From SIG307 sp045596385 (GTDB taxonomy: Bacteria > Bacillota > Clostridia > Lachnospirales > Lachnospiraceae), in the NCBI GenBank assembly GCA_045596385.1, contig JAZOCC010000033.1, positions 1-59,025 on the forward strand: 59,025 nt of DNA, read 5' to 3'. Numbering within the stretch: the stretch's first letter is position 1; every line of letters starts with the position of its first letter. Both the position numbers and the translations under genes were made by a program. Of this stretch, positions 18,123 through 27,100 are shown in pieces. The notes under the pieces are model-generated. The model was not told where the DNA came from. It saw nothing but the letters and a program-made list of their open reading frames with translations, and ran no database searches.

Positions 18123-18809
18123 ATGAATGCTTTGTCGGATGCGGATTGTTTTTTCTTTTACGGCAGCAGATTCCGTCCGAAAAGTTTGTTGACGGTGTTT
18201 TTCCCGGATGAGGCCCATGCGGAAATTACGGTGGCGGAGTTTGAAGAGGAAGAGAATGCGGTGCCTGAATTGTACCGGTATGCGTTAAAAGAGTGCAGAC
18301 GGGTCGGAGTGGAGCAGATTCATACGGTAAGAAATCCGATACACGGATTTGATACGGAACACAGAAAAGGGATACGCCTTTCTTATGAGTGGTCGGAGTA
18401 CATGCTTTGTATCGAAATGAAAGCGTTGGCAGAGCAGGTGGCGGCACGGTTGCCTGACAACGGGGAGGATAATACGTTGGAACTAAGGAAAGAGGAGGCA
18501 CCGGAGGGCGACGGAACACTCCGGTACGTACTTTTTCTGAAGGGGCAGGAAACGTCGGAGTGTCGGATTCTTCCCGCAGCGGAAGGAATGCAGTGTTATC
18601 TGTTCGGGCTGAAAACGAAGACAGAGTTCCGAAGAAAAGGAATGGCAACCCGATTGCTGGCAGAGATTGCGAAAGAATATGCCGTACGGGAGGGTGCGGT
18701 GATGCGGCTACAGGTATCTTCGAAAAATGAGCCGGCGGAACGGTTGTATCGGAGCCTGGGGTTTGCGACCGAGGAAGAGAGAGAATATTATAAGACCGAG
18801 GAGTGTTAG
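18123..18809 (+). CDS. GNAT family N-acetyltransferase
   Basis: 228 residues from this start. The C-terminal ~80 residues show the GNAT acetyl-CoA core: FGLKTKTEFRRKGMATRLL (the R-x-x-G-x-A loop) and NEPAERLYRSLGF. The N-terminal half is divergent and may set substrate choice. The start is uncertain: 18123 has GGAGGG close upstream, while ATG 18009 in the same frame has AGAGGGG and would add 38 basic residues. A hairpin-like A-rich/T-rich pair (about 18078-18112) lies between them. The stop abuts the tadA ATG with no gap, so the two are cotranscribed. The substrate is unknown; a ribosomal-protein or small-molecule target is equally possible. Confidence 0.82.
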   Translation: MNALSDADCFFFYGSRFRPKSLLTVFFPDEAHAEITVAEFEEEENAVPELYRYALKECRRVGVEQIHTVRNPIHGFDTEHRKGIRLSYEWSEYMLCIEMKALAEQVAARLPDNGEDNTLELRKEEAPEGDGTLRYVLFLKGQETSECRILPAAEGMQCYLFGLKTKTEFRRKGMATRLLAEIAKEYAVREGAVMRLQVSSKNEPAERLYRSLGFATEEEREYYKTEEC

Positions 18810-19430
18810 ATGGACGTGAGTGAGGAAGAGATGAAGACACGGAACAGAATGTCCGACAAAGAGGCAAAGGAGCGTGCGTTTTTACGTCGTCAGAAAGCGA
18901 AGCAGGAGAAGGAAGAAAAGGAGGCGGCCGCACGTCTGGAGCAGCAGAGGGAGAAGGAAGCGGAAGATGCACGTTTTATGAAGGAGGCTCTCCGGCAGGC
19001 GAAAAAGGCGGCAATGCTTTCTGAGGTGCCTATCGGTTGTGTGCTGGTAAAAGACGGTAAGGTGGTTGCCAGAGGCTATAACCGTCGGAATACGGACAAA
19101 ACCACTCTGGCCCATGCGGAAATGGCGGTGATTAAGAAGGCCAGCAGGCTGTTTGACGACTGGCGACTGGAGGAGTGTACCCTGTATGTGACACTGGAGC
19201 CGTGTCCGATGTGTGCCGGAGCTATTGTGCAGGCGCGGATTCCCAGAGTGGTAGCCGGCTGTATGAATCCGAAGGCGGGATGTGCGGGTTCTGTGTTAAA
19301 TATACTCAATACGCCGGGGTTAAATCATAAGGTAATGTTTGAAAAAGGTGTATTGGAGGAGGAATGTAGCGAATTGTTGCAGAATTTCTTCCGGGAATTG
19401 CGTCGAAACGGCAAGAAGATTGAAAAATAG
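18810..19430 (+). CDS. tadA: tRNA adenosine(34) deaminase TadA with charged N-terminal extension
   Basis: 206 residues. It converts A34 to inosine in tRNA-Arg. The zinc deaminase motifs are HAE (His102, Glu104 as proton shuttle) and PCPMC (Cys132, Cys135); the RNA-binding region NPKAGCAGS also fits TadA. The catalytic core begins near residue 54. Before it is an unusual Glu/Lys/Arg/Ala-rich coiled-coil extension of about 50 residues. Internal Met8 and Met14 are alternative starts, but the ATG abuts the upstream stop, which favours coupling. In many Firmicutes tadA is next to the SRP RNA and dnaX; here those lie 21 and 27 kb away. Confidence 0.95.
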   Translation: MDVSEEEMKTRNRMSDKEAKERAFLRRQKAKQEKEEKEAAARLEQQREKEAEDARFMKEALRQAKKAAMLSEVPIGCVLVKDGKVVARGYNRRNTDKTTLAHAEMAVIKKASRLFDDWRLEECTLYVTLEPCPMCAGAIVQARIPRVVAGCMNPKAGCAGSVLNILNTPGLNHKVMFEKGVLEEECSELLQNFFRELRRNGKKIEK

Positions 19431-19497
19431 CTTTCCTTTACGACGAAAAAGGAGTATACTATTCTTTGGAATCATTATTTTTACGGCGGGGTGAAAA

Positions 19498-21777
19498 ATG
19501 GCGATTACTATGAAGATGAATGCGATGAATCAGGTACCTGTAGGTGAGAAACTGTTCGAGGAAGGAATGAAGTCGGACGGTGTTTTTGTCGTGCTCAAGG
19601 GCAAAGGGAAGTTGGTGAATTCCAGTGTTTGTTTGCCGGTAGTAAGCGGTGATTTTCTCGGAATCTGGGACATGCATGCCGGTACCTATAACACCGACTG
19701 TATTGCCACGGAGGAGATGACGGTTTTTGCATTTTCCGCCACCTCCGACGAGGAGCTTTTGGCGTTTCTGGACGGCAATAAAGAATACAGCGGAAGAGTA
19801 ACAGCCACGCTGGGACGTTTGATTGCGGAGCTTTATGCAAAGCTTCAGTGTTACGCGCAGGAGGCAAAGGTGTTGCCGAATGCGGTAGAGGAATTGTATC
19901 GTCAGTATTGTATCCGTTGCAAGGCAGAGGAGCTGCGTGCGGCGGATTTCCCGAGTGCGGGAAAGGATAGTTGCTCCTTATCCGAAAGTCCGGAATGGCT
20001 GGACTATTATTTGGAGGCCGGAAAGATTCCGGCGGAGGCACAGAAGAATTATTTTACCTGCGGAGCAAAGGTGGCATACCGTCACATTAAGGAACAGGTG
20101 ACTATTCTTCGGTGGTTGTTTGAGGAATGTGAGAAGCAGGGAGCGTTTTTACGACGTAGGGGCTCTGTTTTAATGAACGGCGGCGCGGACAATCTGTTTT
20201 TCTATTTTTGTGCGTTGGAGGAAAAGGCAAAGACGGAGGAGACGAGGAAGGCAGCGGTATTGCTGCGTGACGTGGCCGAGAAAAAGCTTGCTGAGCTGGC
20301 CGCATTGTTTGAAAAGTGTGCCGGAGAGCCGTTAGAGACGTATCAAAAAAAGAGAGAGGCCAGAAAGCAGGGGGCAGGGTTGCTTGCAGAGGGCGAGGAG
20401 CCGTGCGAAAATGCATTGGAGCAGATTTTGTCCTTTGCGGGAGTGTCCGAAGAGACGGGGGCGGAGTTTACTGCTCTACTGAAGGCTTTTGCGGCGTTGG
20501 AGGATAAGACGTCCACGGAGGATGAAACCCGCCGGCTCAGAAGAAAACTTTCCGATATTTTTTATCAGATATATGAGATTGTTTTCCGAAAGACTTACGG
20601 AATGGACGATACGGACATTGCGCTTCCGATTCGTCTGTTTTTGGAGTTCGGATTTGTAGATGAGACTTTGATTTCCAGACCTCAGCTTTTAGAGCTGGAG
20701 AAGCTTGTATTAGAGCCGGTAAACACGGAGGAGACAGGGTGTCACATTTTCACGATACGGGAGTGGTTGTCCTGGGTATACGAGGGCAAGAGAGAGCCTT
20801 CCAAGAACGAGTTTGACCAGGAGTATTCCGAGATGCTGCGTGAGCAGAAGAAGACCGGTCAGATTACCGAGGAAGAGGAAAAGGCGAAGTTTAAGGATTA
20901 CGAGGAACGGTTGCACTATGAGATTCAGAATTTGTTCCGCTATAACCATCGTCTTGTAAACGGTCAGCTCAGTATCTTTGTACCGATTTTATATGAGGAA
21001 CTGTTGGGAGGAGATCCGGAGCGTTCCTTCCTTTCCAAAGCTACGGTACAGGCGACCGTGGATAAGCTTCGCAGTATGGATTTCTCCCTGTTCTATCGTG
21101 AGTTTCTGTATATGAACAAGGAGCTTGGAATCGAAAAAGAGTATAAGATGACAGAGATATTGCCGGATATTATTTTATTCCCGACCATGGGAAGCAAGAG
21201 TATTGTATGGCAGGACATCAGCTGTCGCAGAAGAGATACGCCGGGACGTTTTTTGCTTCCGCTGTTTGCGGATGTGGCTGTTGACGATTTGCTCATTCGT
21301 GTCTGCGGCAGATACCGTTGGGAGCTTTGTCGTACGGTGCAGGGAGCGAACTGGAACAATATCCAGATCAAATCTCTGACCTCGGAGTATACGGACTATC
21401 TGATGTATTATAAAAAGAACCGGGATATTTCCGAAGAACGGAAGGAGCGTGTAAAATCACAGCTTCAGAAGGGCAAAAATAATTACCGGGAGGTCTTCGC
21501 CATGGACTATGAGATGTGGATGAAGAATGAGGTAAACGGCGCTATGAAGTTAAATAAGGTGGCCAGAGAGATTATGGCGACCTATTGTCCGTTCGAGAAA
21601 AATATCCGTGTCCAGTTGATGCAACAGCCGGCCTTTGAAGATGCCATGGCAAGATACAGAAGAGAAAATGCCAAGAAGATTCGTGAGACAGAGCTTCGTC
21701 ACTTCGCGATTACAAAGAACGGTATTGAGCTTCCGCAGGAGTTGGCCGATACTCTGGCATATTATAAAAATCATTAA
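19498..21777 (+). CDS. CNB-domain-like helical protein, first gene of the SMC operon
   Basis: 759 residues. Residues about 12-85 resemble a cyclic-nucleotide-binding (CRP-like) beta roll: VPVGEKLFEEG, VFVVLKGKGKL and SGDFLGIWD. The phosphate-binding Arg of true cAMP sites (R-x-A) is not visible, so it may not bind a cyclic nucleotide. The remaining ~650 residues are mostly helical with no family I recognise, and there is no DNA-binding helix-turn-helix at the C-terminus. Start: GGCGGGGTG 7-15 bases upstream. A TATACT -10 candidate lies at 19455-19460, with no good -35. It is followed after 32 bases by the kleisin-like gene and likely works with that complex, perhaps as a sensor or scaffold (inference). 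Confidence 0.8.
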   Translation: MAITMKMNAMNQVPVGEKLFEEGMKSDGVFVVLKGKGKLVNSSVCLPVVSGDFLGIWDMHAGTYNTDCIATEEMTVFAFSATSDEELLAFLDGNKEYSGRVTATLGRLIAELYAKLQCYAQEAKVLPNAVEELYRQYCIRCKAEELRAADFPSAGKDSCSLSESPEWLDYYLEAGKIPAEAQKNYFTCGAKVAYRHIKEQVTILRWLFEECEKQGAFLRRRGSVLMNGGADNLFFYFCALEEKAKTEETRKAAVLLRDVAEKKLAELAALFEKCAGEPLETYQKKREARKQGAGLLAEGEEPCENALEQILSFAGVSEETGAEFTALLKAFAALEDKTSTEDETRRLRRKLSDIFYQIYEIVFRKTYGMDDTDIALPIRLFLEFGFVDETLISRPQLLELEKLVLEPVNTEETGCHIFTIREWLSWVYEGKREPSKNEFDQEYSEMLREQKKTGQITEEEEKAKFKDYEERLHYEIQNLFRYNHRLVNGQLSIFVPILYEELLGGDPERSFLSKATVQATVDKLRSMDFSLFYREFLYMNKELGIEKEYKMTEILPDIILFPTMGSKSIVWQDISCRRRDTPGRFLLPLFADVAVDDLLIRVCGRYRWELCRTVQGANWNNIQIKSLTSEYTDYLMYYKKNRDISEERKERVKSQLQKGKNNYREVFAMDYEMWMKNEVNGAMKLNKVAREIMATYCPFEKNIRVQLMQQPAFEDAMARYRRENAKKIRETELRHFAITKNGIELPQELADTLAYYKNH

Positions 21778-21809
21778 ACCGGGAGAAGTTTACCGGGAGG
21801 AGGAACACC

Positions 21810-23375
21810 ATGGACGGCACTTATCAGATGCTGCATGATATCATAGATTTTCATAATGACCGTATGCGGAATCTGAGACGGTATTATCCGTTTTTCTGTC
21901 TTCAGAATACTGCATTTCACCTGTTTAAGGAGGGAAAATATGCCTTTCTGGATATGGGTTATATTACGCTGGCGGTGCTTCGTTTCTTTATCGAGGAGAA
22001 CCAGTTTAATGACCGGGCACTTACATATCCGGAGATTACAGCGTTTATTTCCGGCGTGCTGACAAGAGATTTTGATTTGCTGTTACCGCCGGAGGAAGAG
22101 AAAGAGCTGGTCGATTATATTTTTGATAAATTAAAGAATGACGGAAAACCCTTTGTGATGGAGTATTTCGATCCGGTGAAGAAGGCAAATGCATCGGTTC
22201 GTATGAAGCTGATTGATGCCACCTTATCCGGCAGTACGGTTTTGTATTCCGTGACGGCGGATGCAATCGAGTTCTATCTGGACACGAAGGAAGTCCGTGA
22301 CGAGAGTAAGATTAATATCCAGCAGATTTTGTTGGAAAAGATGATACATACGAAGAATTTTAAGGGCGGAATCGATGTAATCCGCCGGATTAACAGTGAG
22401 GTGAACCGGCTTCGCCTGCAAAAGAAGGAAGTGCTGGCGTTACTCGGTAGCAATGTATTTGACGGGGTGAAGGCTTTGGAGGAGTTTAACCGAACCGGTA
22501 TGCGCTGGTTTTCCGAGGAGCAGAAGCTGTTTTCCCATAACATGGAGCTGATGGAGCGGGCCCGGGCAAAGGCGGAAGAGACCGCGGATGGGGCAAAGGA
22601 TATGGAATCCCTGCGGGGGATTTATCAGCTGGAGACAGAGCTTAAGAAGGCAATGGCAAATCACGGGGAGTTACTTTCCGACTGTATGGATTTGCAGGTA
22701 CGTGCCGATGAGATGATTCATAAATACAAATACAGCAGACTACGCGGAGCTTTTGATTTCCGCGGATTTGTGGCGGCGGCCGAGGAGGCACAGGATGTTA
22801 CATTGCTTGCGCATCTGATAGAGCCGTTGCTGGCACCGAAGCTGCAGAAGCAGTTTTCCCTCTTGCAGACGGACGAGCTTTTGTCTTTGCCGGCTGAAGG
22901 AGGAGAGACCGCAGAGGTGGTGGAAGAGGCAAAGGAGGAAATGTACCGTTTTGACGACGAGATTGAAGAGGAGCGTATTTCCGGCAACTATGCCGCTATC
23001 GTAAAGACGTTATTTGATGAGCTTTTGGTGTCGGAGCGAGTGTCCCTTTCCACATTGAACCGGAAGCTGGAGCTGAAGTTTTTTGACGGTATTTTTAAAA
23101 ACAGTGATTACTATTCCTTCCTGGTACATATTTGTCAGAAGAAGGAGTACGATTTGGACCGGGTCCTCACAAAGCAGGATACTTTTTTTGAGGGTATTCT
23201 GGCAGAATTACTTGCGGAGTCCGGCATGAAGAAATATGCCGGATTGCGGTTCCGACTGGTGATGAAGCCGGAGGCGGAAGAGCTGGTGCATAAGATTGCG
23301 GGGCTGGAACGGGATGCCAGCTTTGTAACAACGGAGATTGTATTCGAACGGATAAAGGAAGAAGAGGCGGAATAG
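21810..23375 (+). CDS. Kleisin-like subunit (MukF/MksF/JetA type) of SMC complex
   Basis: 521 residues. The N-terminal region is helical and winged-helix-like (residues ~5-120: YYPFFCLQNTAFHLF, LDMGYITLAVLRFFIEENQF). A long coiled-coil middle follows (about 150-320), then a C-terminal globular part. This layout and the gene order kleisin, MukE-like, SMC match MukF/MksF and Wadjet JetA proteins. Such proteins bridge the SMC heads and dimerise through the N-terminal winged helix. GGGAGGAGG precedes the ATG. The stop codon abuts the next ATG. The family call rests on context and predicted architecture rather than a clear motif. Confidence 0.75.
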   Translation: MDGTYQMLHDIIDFHNDRMRNLRRYYPFFCLQNTAFHLFKEGKYAFLDMGYITLAVLRFFIEENQFNDRALTYPEITAFISGVLTRDFDLLLPPEEEKELVDYIFDKLKNDGKPFVMEYFDPVKKANASVRMKLIDATLSGSTVLYSVTADAIEFYLDTKEVRDESKINIQQILLEKMIHTKNFKGGIDVIRRINSEVNRLRLQKKEVLALLGSNVFDGVKALEEFNRTGMRWFSEEQKLFSHNMELMERARAKAEETADGAKDMESLRGIYQLETELKKAMANHGELLSDCMDLQVRADEMIHKYKYSRLRGAFDFRGFVAAAEEAQDVTLLAHLIEPLLAPKLQKQFSLLQTDELLSLPAEGGETAEVVEEAKEEMYRFDDEIEEERISGNYAAIVKTLFDELLVSERVSLSTLNRKLELKFFDGIFKNSDYYSFLVHICQKKEYDLDRVLTKQDTFFEGILAELLAESGMKKYAGLRFRLVMKPEAEELVHKIAGLERDASFVTTEIVFERIKEEEAE

Positions 23376-24110
23376 ATGGAACAAAAGAGCTTGGAAAAGG
23401 CAACGGAGCTTTTGGCAGCACTCTTAATCGGAGAGCCGGTGGAGGCAAAGAACGGAAAGAATACGGGACTTTACGAGGCGTATCATGAATCCGGAGAGGT
23501 CAGTGATGCCTTGGATTTGATGCTCAAAAAGCTGAATCTGCGGGTATATGAGTATAACTACGGATTGTATGTGGCAGTGGGCGAAAAGAACCGTGTCTTC
23601 GGATATTCCAATGAGGACTTAAAGCGCATGATGGGACTGCGTTTAAATAAAGAGCTGTATCTTTGTTATTATTTGATTTATCAGGCGGCGGCACTCTTTT
23701 ATCAGGATTCCGCCACCTACAATTACAGAGAATATATAAAGCTGGAGGATTTACTGGAAGCGGTGAACCATGGATTGTCCGGAATGGTGTCGGAGCTTCA
23801 CCGGTTGGAGAGTGAGACGCCGGAGGAAACCAGCTTTAAGGCGCTGGCGATTTCCTGGGACGAGCTTCCGGTGATTGCCAATGAGGATACTCAGGGCGTG
23901 CGTGCCGGCCGCGGTTCCAAGAGCGGTTTTGTAAAGCTGGTATTTAACTTTATGGTGTCCCAGGGCTTATTTACCGAGGTGGGAGAGCGTTACTATCCGA
24001 CCGGTCGGATGCATGCGTTAATCCGCAGATATTTTGAAGAGGAAAAGGGCAGACTGTACGAGCTACAGCTGCGAAGCAGCAAAGGAGGAGAAGACGGTGC
24101 CGCATATTAA
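23376..24110 (+). CDS. MukE/MksE/JetB-like accessory subunit of SMC complex
   Basis: 244 residues. It has a helical start, then winged-helix-like segments (LNLRVYEYNYGLYVAVGEKNRVFGYSNEDLKR and FVKLVFNFMVSQGLFTEVGERYYPT) as in MukE-type proteins that bind the kleisin and contact DNA. The ATG abuts the upstream stop, and the last 14 bases overlap the SMC gene, so three subunits are translationally coupled. Size is close to MukE (about 230) and JetB. No catalytic motif is expected or seen. Confidence 0.75.
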   Translation: MEQKSLEKATELLAALLIGEPVEAKNGKNTGLYEAYHESGEVSDALDLMLKKLNLRVYEYNYGLYVAVGEKNRVFGYSNEDLKRMMGLRLNKELYLCYYLIYQAAALFYQDSATYNYREYIKLEDLLEAVNHGLSGMVSELHRLESETPEETSFKALAISWDELPVIANEDTQGVRAGRGSKSGFVKLVFNFMVSQGLFTEVGERYYPTGRMHALIRRYFEEEKGRLYELQLRSSKGGEDGAAY

Positions 24111-27100
24111 CCGTATTCGTGTCAATAACGTAAAATATAATTTCGGAACCCAGGCATATGATGACTTTTTGATGAAGCCCTTTTGCGGGAATACGTTGTA
24201 CGACCTTGCAAACGGCGGCGGAAAAAGTGTACTTATGCTGCTTCTGTTGCAGAATGTGATTCCGAATTGTACCTTAGACGAGAAACAGCCGATTGAGAAA
24301 TTGTTCCGTACCGGTGAAGGTAGTAAGACCATCCATTCCCTGATTGAGTGGAAGCTTGACGATGAGAATATTCAAAACGGTTTTCAATATATGACCACGG
24401 GCTTTTGTGCCAGAAAGGCAGCGGAGGCGGAAGGAGAAACGAAGGATACCGCATCCATAGAGTATTTTAATTATTGTATATTTTATCGGGAATATAATCC
24501 GAACGATATCCGTAATCTGCCTTTGGTAAAGGACAAGGAGCGGATTACTTATAGCGGACTGCGCCGCTACTTAAAAGAGTTGGAACGTGATAACTCTTTA
24601 ATCGTGCGCATTTTTGACCGGAAGGGCGAGTATCAGAGTTTTATCGCAGATTACGGCATTTACGAGAGTGAATGGGAAATTATCCGTGGGATCAATAAGA
24701 CCGAGGGCCATGTGCGTACGTACTTCGAGAGTAATTATAAGACCACCCGTAAGGTGGTAGAGGATTTGTTAATAGAGGAGATTCTGGGCACTTCCTTCCG
24801 CAGAAAAGCGGGTAAGGAGGATGCGGAGGATACCATGTCCCAGACTCTTCTGGATATGAAGGATAAGCTGGTGGAGTTGGCAAAGCAGAAGGATGCCATG
24901 CGCAGCTTTGACCGTCAGGAGGAAGTGCTGTCGGAGTTTTCTTCCCGGGTGGAGCTTCTCGGTTCCGTATACGGGGAGCAGCAGGAGGCGAAGACGCAGT
25001 TAAACCGTATTTATAATGCAGCGGTGCATTATCTGGACGGAAGAGAGGCATCGGTAGAGCAGTTAAAGGCGGCGGAGGCTGCAGTGTCGGAGGAGTTGCG
25101 GGGGTATGAGGCAGAGCTTTTGTCCGCAGCGATTTCCGAGGATGCGGAGCTGGCAAAGGAATATAGTACTCAAGTGGAGCGTCTCACGGCGGAGAAGGAG
25201 CAGAAGCGTGAGCGCAGAGAGTCGTTGGTAGCCCTTCTTAAGCGGAAGGAATGTGCCAATGACTATTTGGAATACTTAGAAGAAAAGAAAAAGCGTGATG
25301 AGACGGCGGTGACCCTTCAGGCCATGACGGGAGAAAGTGGTCTTCAGGAGGAGATTTCCGCCCTGGTGCGTGTTTATAAGGAAAAGAAGGAAGGTTATGA
25401 GGCAGAGCTGACCGAGGCTGTTTCTAAGGCGGAAAGTGCAGCGGCGGGAGCTCTGTTAAAGTATAAGACGGCTGAGAATTCCCGAAAGGATGTAGAGAGG
25501 GAGGCAGATGTCGCCGAGGTGCTTACGGAGCAGACAAAGAAGGAATTGTCTGTGCTGTACGGAAAGATAAAGGAGCAGAAGGATGCGGTTGGACTGTTGC
25601 TTGCGGAGGATGCATTTGCCCTTGAGAAGGAATGCAGAGAACGCGGTGTAACAGCGTCCATGAAATACAATGCTTTAAAGGGTGAAATCGAGAAGCTGAC
25701 CAAGGAGCGTGAGGAAGCGGTTTATGCCGTACATCAGGCACGGGCGGAGCTCCAAAAGTACCGTGACGAGCAACAGGCGGCGGAAGCGGAAAAGGAAGCG
25801 CTTTCCGAGGCGAAGCTTCGTGCGGATAAGCTTTCCGAGGCTTACGGAGAGAAGGATTACCGTGCCCTTCGGATGGCGGTACGCGCCCGTTGCAGAGAGG
25901 CATATGCGGAGCAGACCAGGTTGTCGGAGCAGTTGCAGGCAGCAAAGGTGAGACGTCAGGCGGTAGAGGCAGGAGAGCTGTTTTCTTCTACCGAGGCGGC
26001 AGAAACGGTAAAGGAATATATTTGTACAAGACATAAAAAGAAGGCCATGACCGGTGCAGAGTATTTACAGACGAAAACGCCGGAGGAACAGGAGGAGCTG
26101 CTAAAGAAATATGCAGGTCTGACCTTTGCGGTCATTACGGAAGGGTTTGAGGCGGTATTTGATGATCACCTTCTGGCGGAGTGTGTGCCGGAGGGGGCAA
26201 TGGTACCGTTGCTTCGCATGGAATCCTTGCGCGCAGGAAAGGATTTGTTCCACAGAGAACAGATGCTTCTTTGCGTACGGGACGGTGCGGCTTTGTTTGA
26301 AGAAAAGGCACGCCAGAAGGAAATCGTGCGTCTGTCTCGAATCGAAGAAGAGGCAGAGTACGCCATTCGTCGTCTGGAGACGCTTTTGGAGGCTTACGAG
26401 GAGGATGAGGAGTTTTTAACCGGCTTCGTAAAGCAGTATTACGACACTATGTACGCAAAGAAGGCAGAGTACGGTACAGACCGCACCGAGGACGTCTTAC
26501 AGGAAAAGCTTCGGGAGGAGACGGAGCGTCTGGCTTCTCTTACGGAACGCGTAAAGGAGGCATCCGAGGAGGCGGAGGCTTGCCGGGATGCGATTACGGT
26601 AACGGAGAAGGAGGCGCTTTCCTACCATGCCCTTGTTACGCTACACGAGCAGGCGGAGGAAAAGGAGAAAGCGATACAGGAGTATCAGAAAAAGACGGAG
26701 CGTCTGGCCCAGTGGAAGAAGGATGCGGCAGAAGCGGCAGAGGCACTTTTGGCGGAGTGCGAGGCAAAAAAGGCAGAGGTAGACAGCCTCCGTACCCGTG
26801 CAGAGGAGCTTGCCCGTACCTGGGACAGCTATTCGATTTATTACACGGAAGGACCGGTAGAGGCGGTATCCTATGATATTGCAGAGTTGTCGGTACAGAT
26901 TGACGGAAAGATTGCGGCGCTGCATACGGAAGCCTCTTCGTTGGAGGATAAGCAACGTTTGCTGGATTCCTATGTGGCAGCCATGAATCGTTTGCTTCGT
27001 AATATTCGCAGCAGAGATTTCAGTGTGGCGGAGCTGTCGGAGTTGTATGAAAAGAATGAAGTATACGAGACATCGGAGGCGGAGCTGACCAGACGCGGCG

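Noticed and set aside
18226..18972. 248-residue minus-strand frame across the GNAT and tadA genes
   Set aside because: Pro/Ser/Thr-rich composition typical of an antisense shadow of Glu/Gly/Arg-rich coding sequence.
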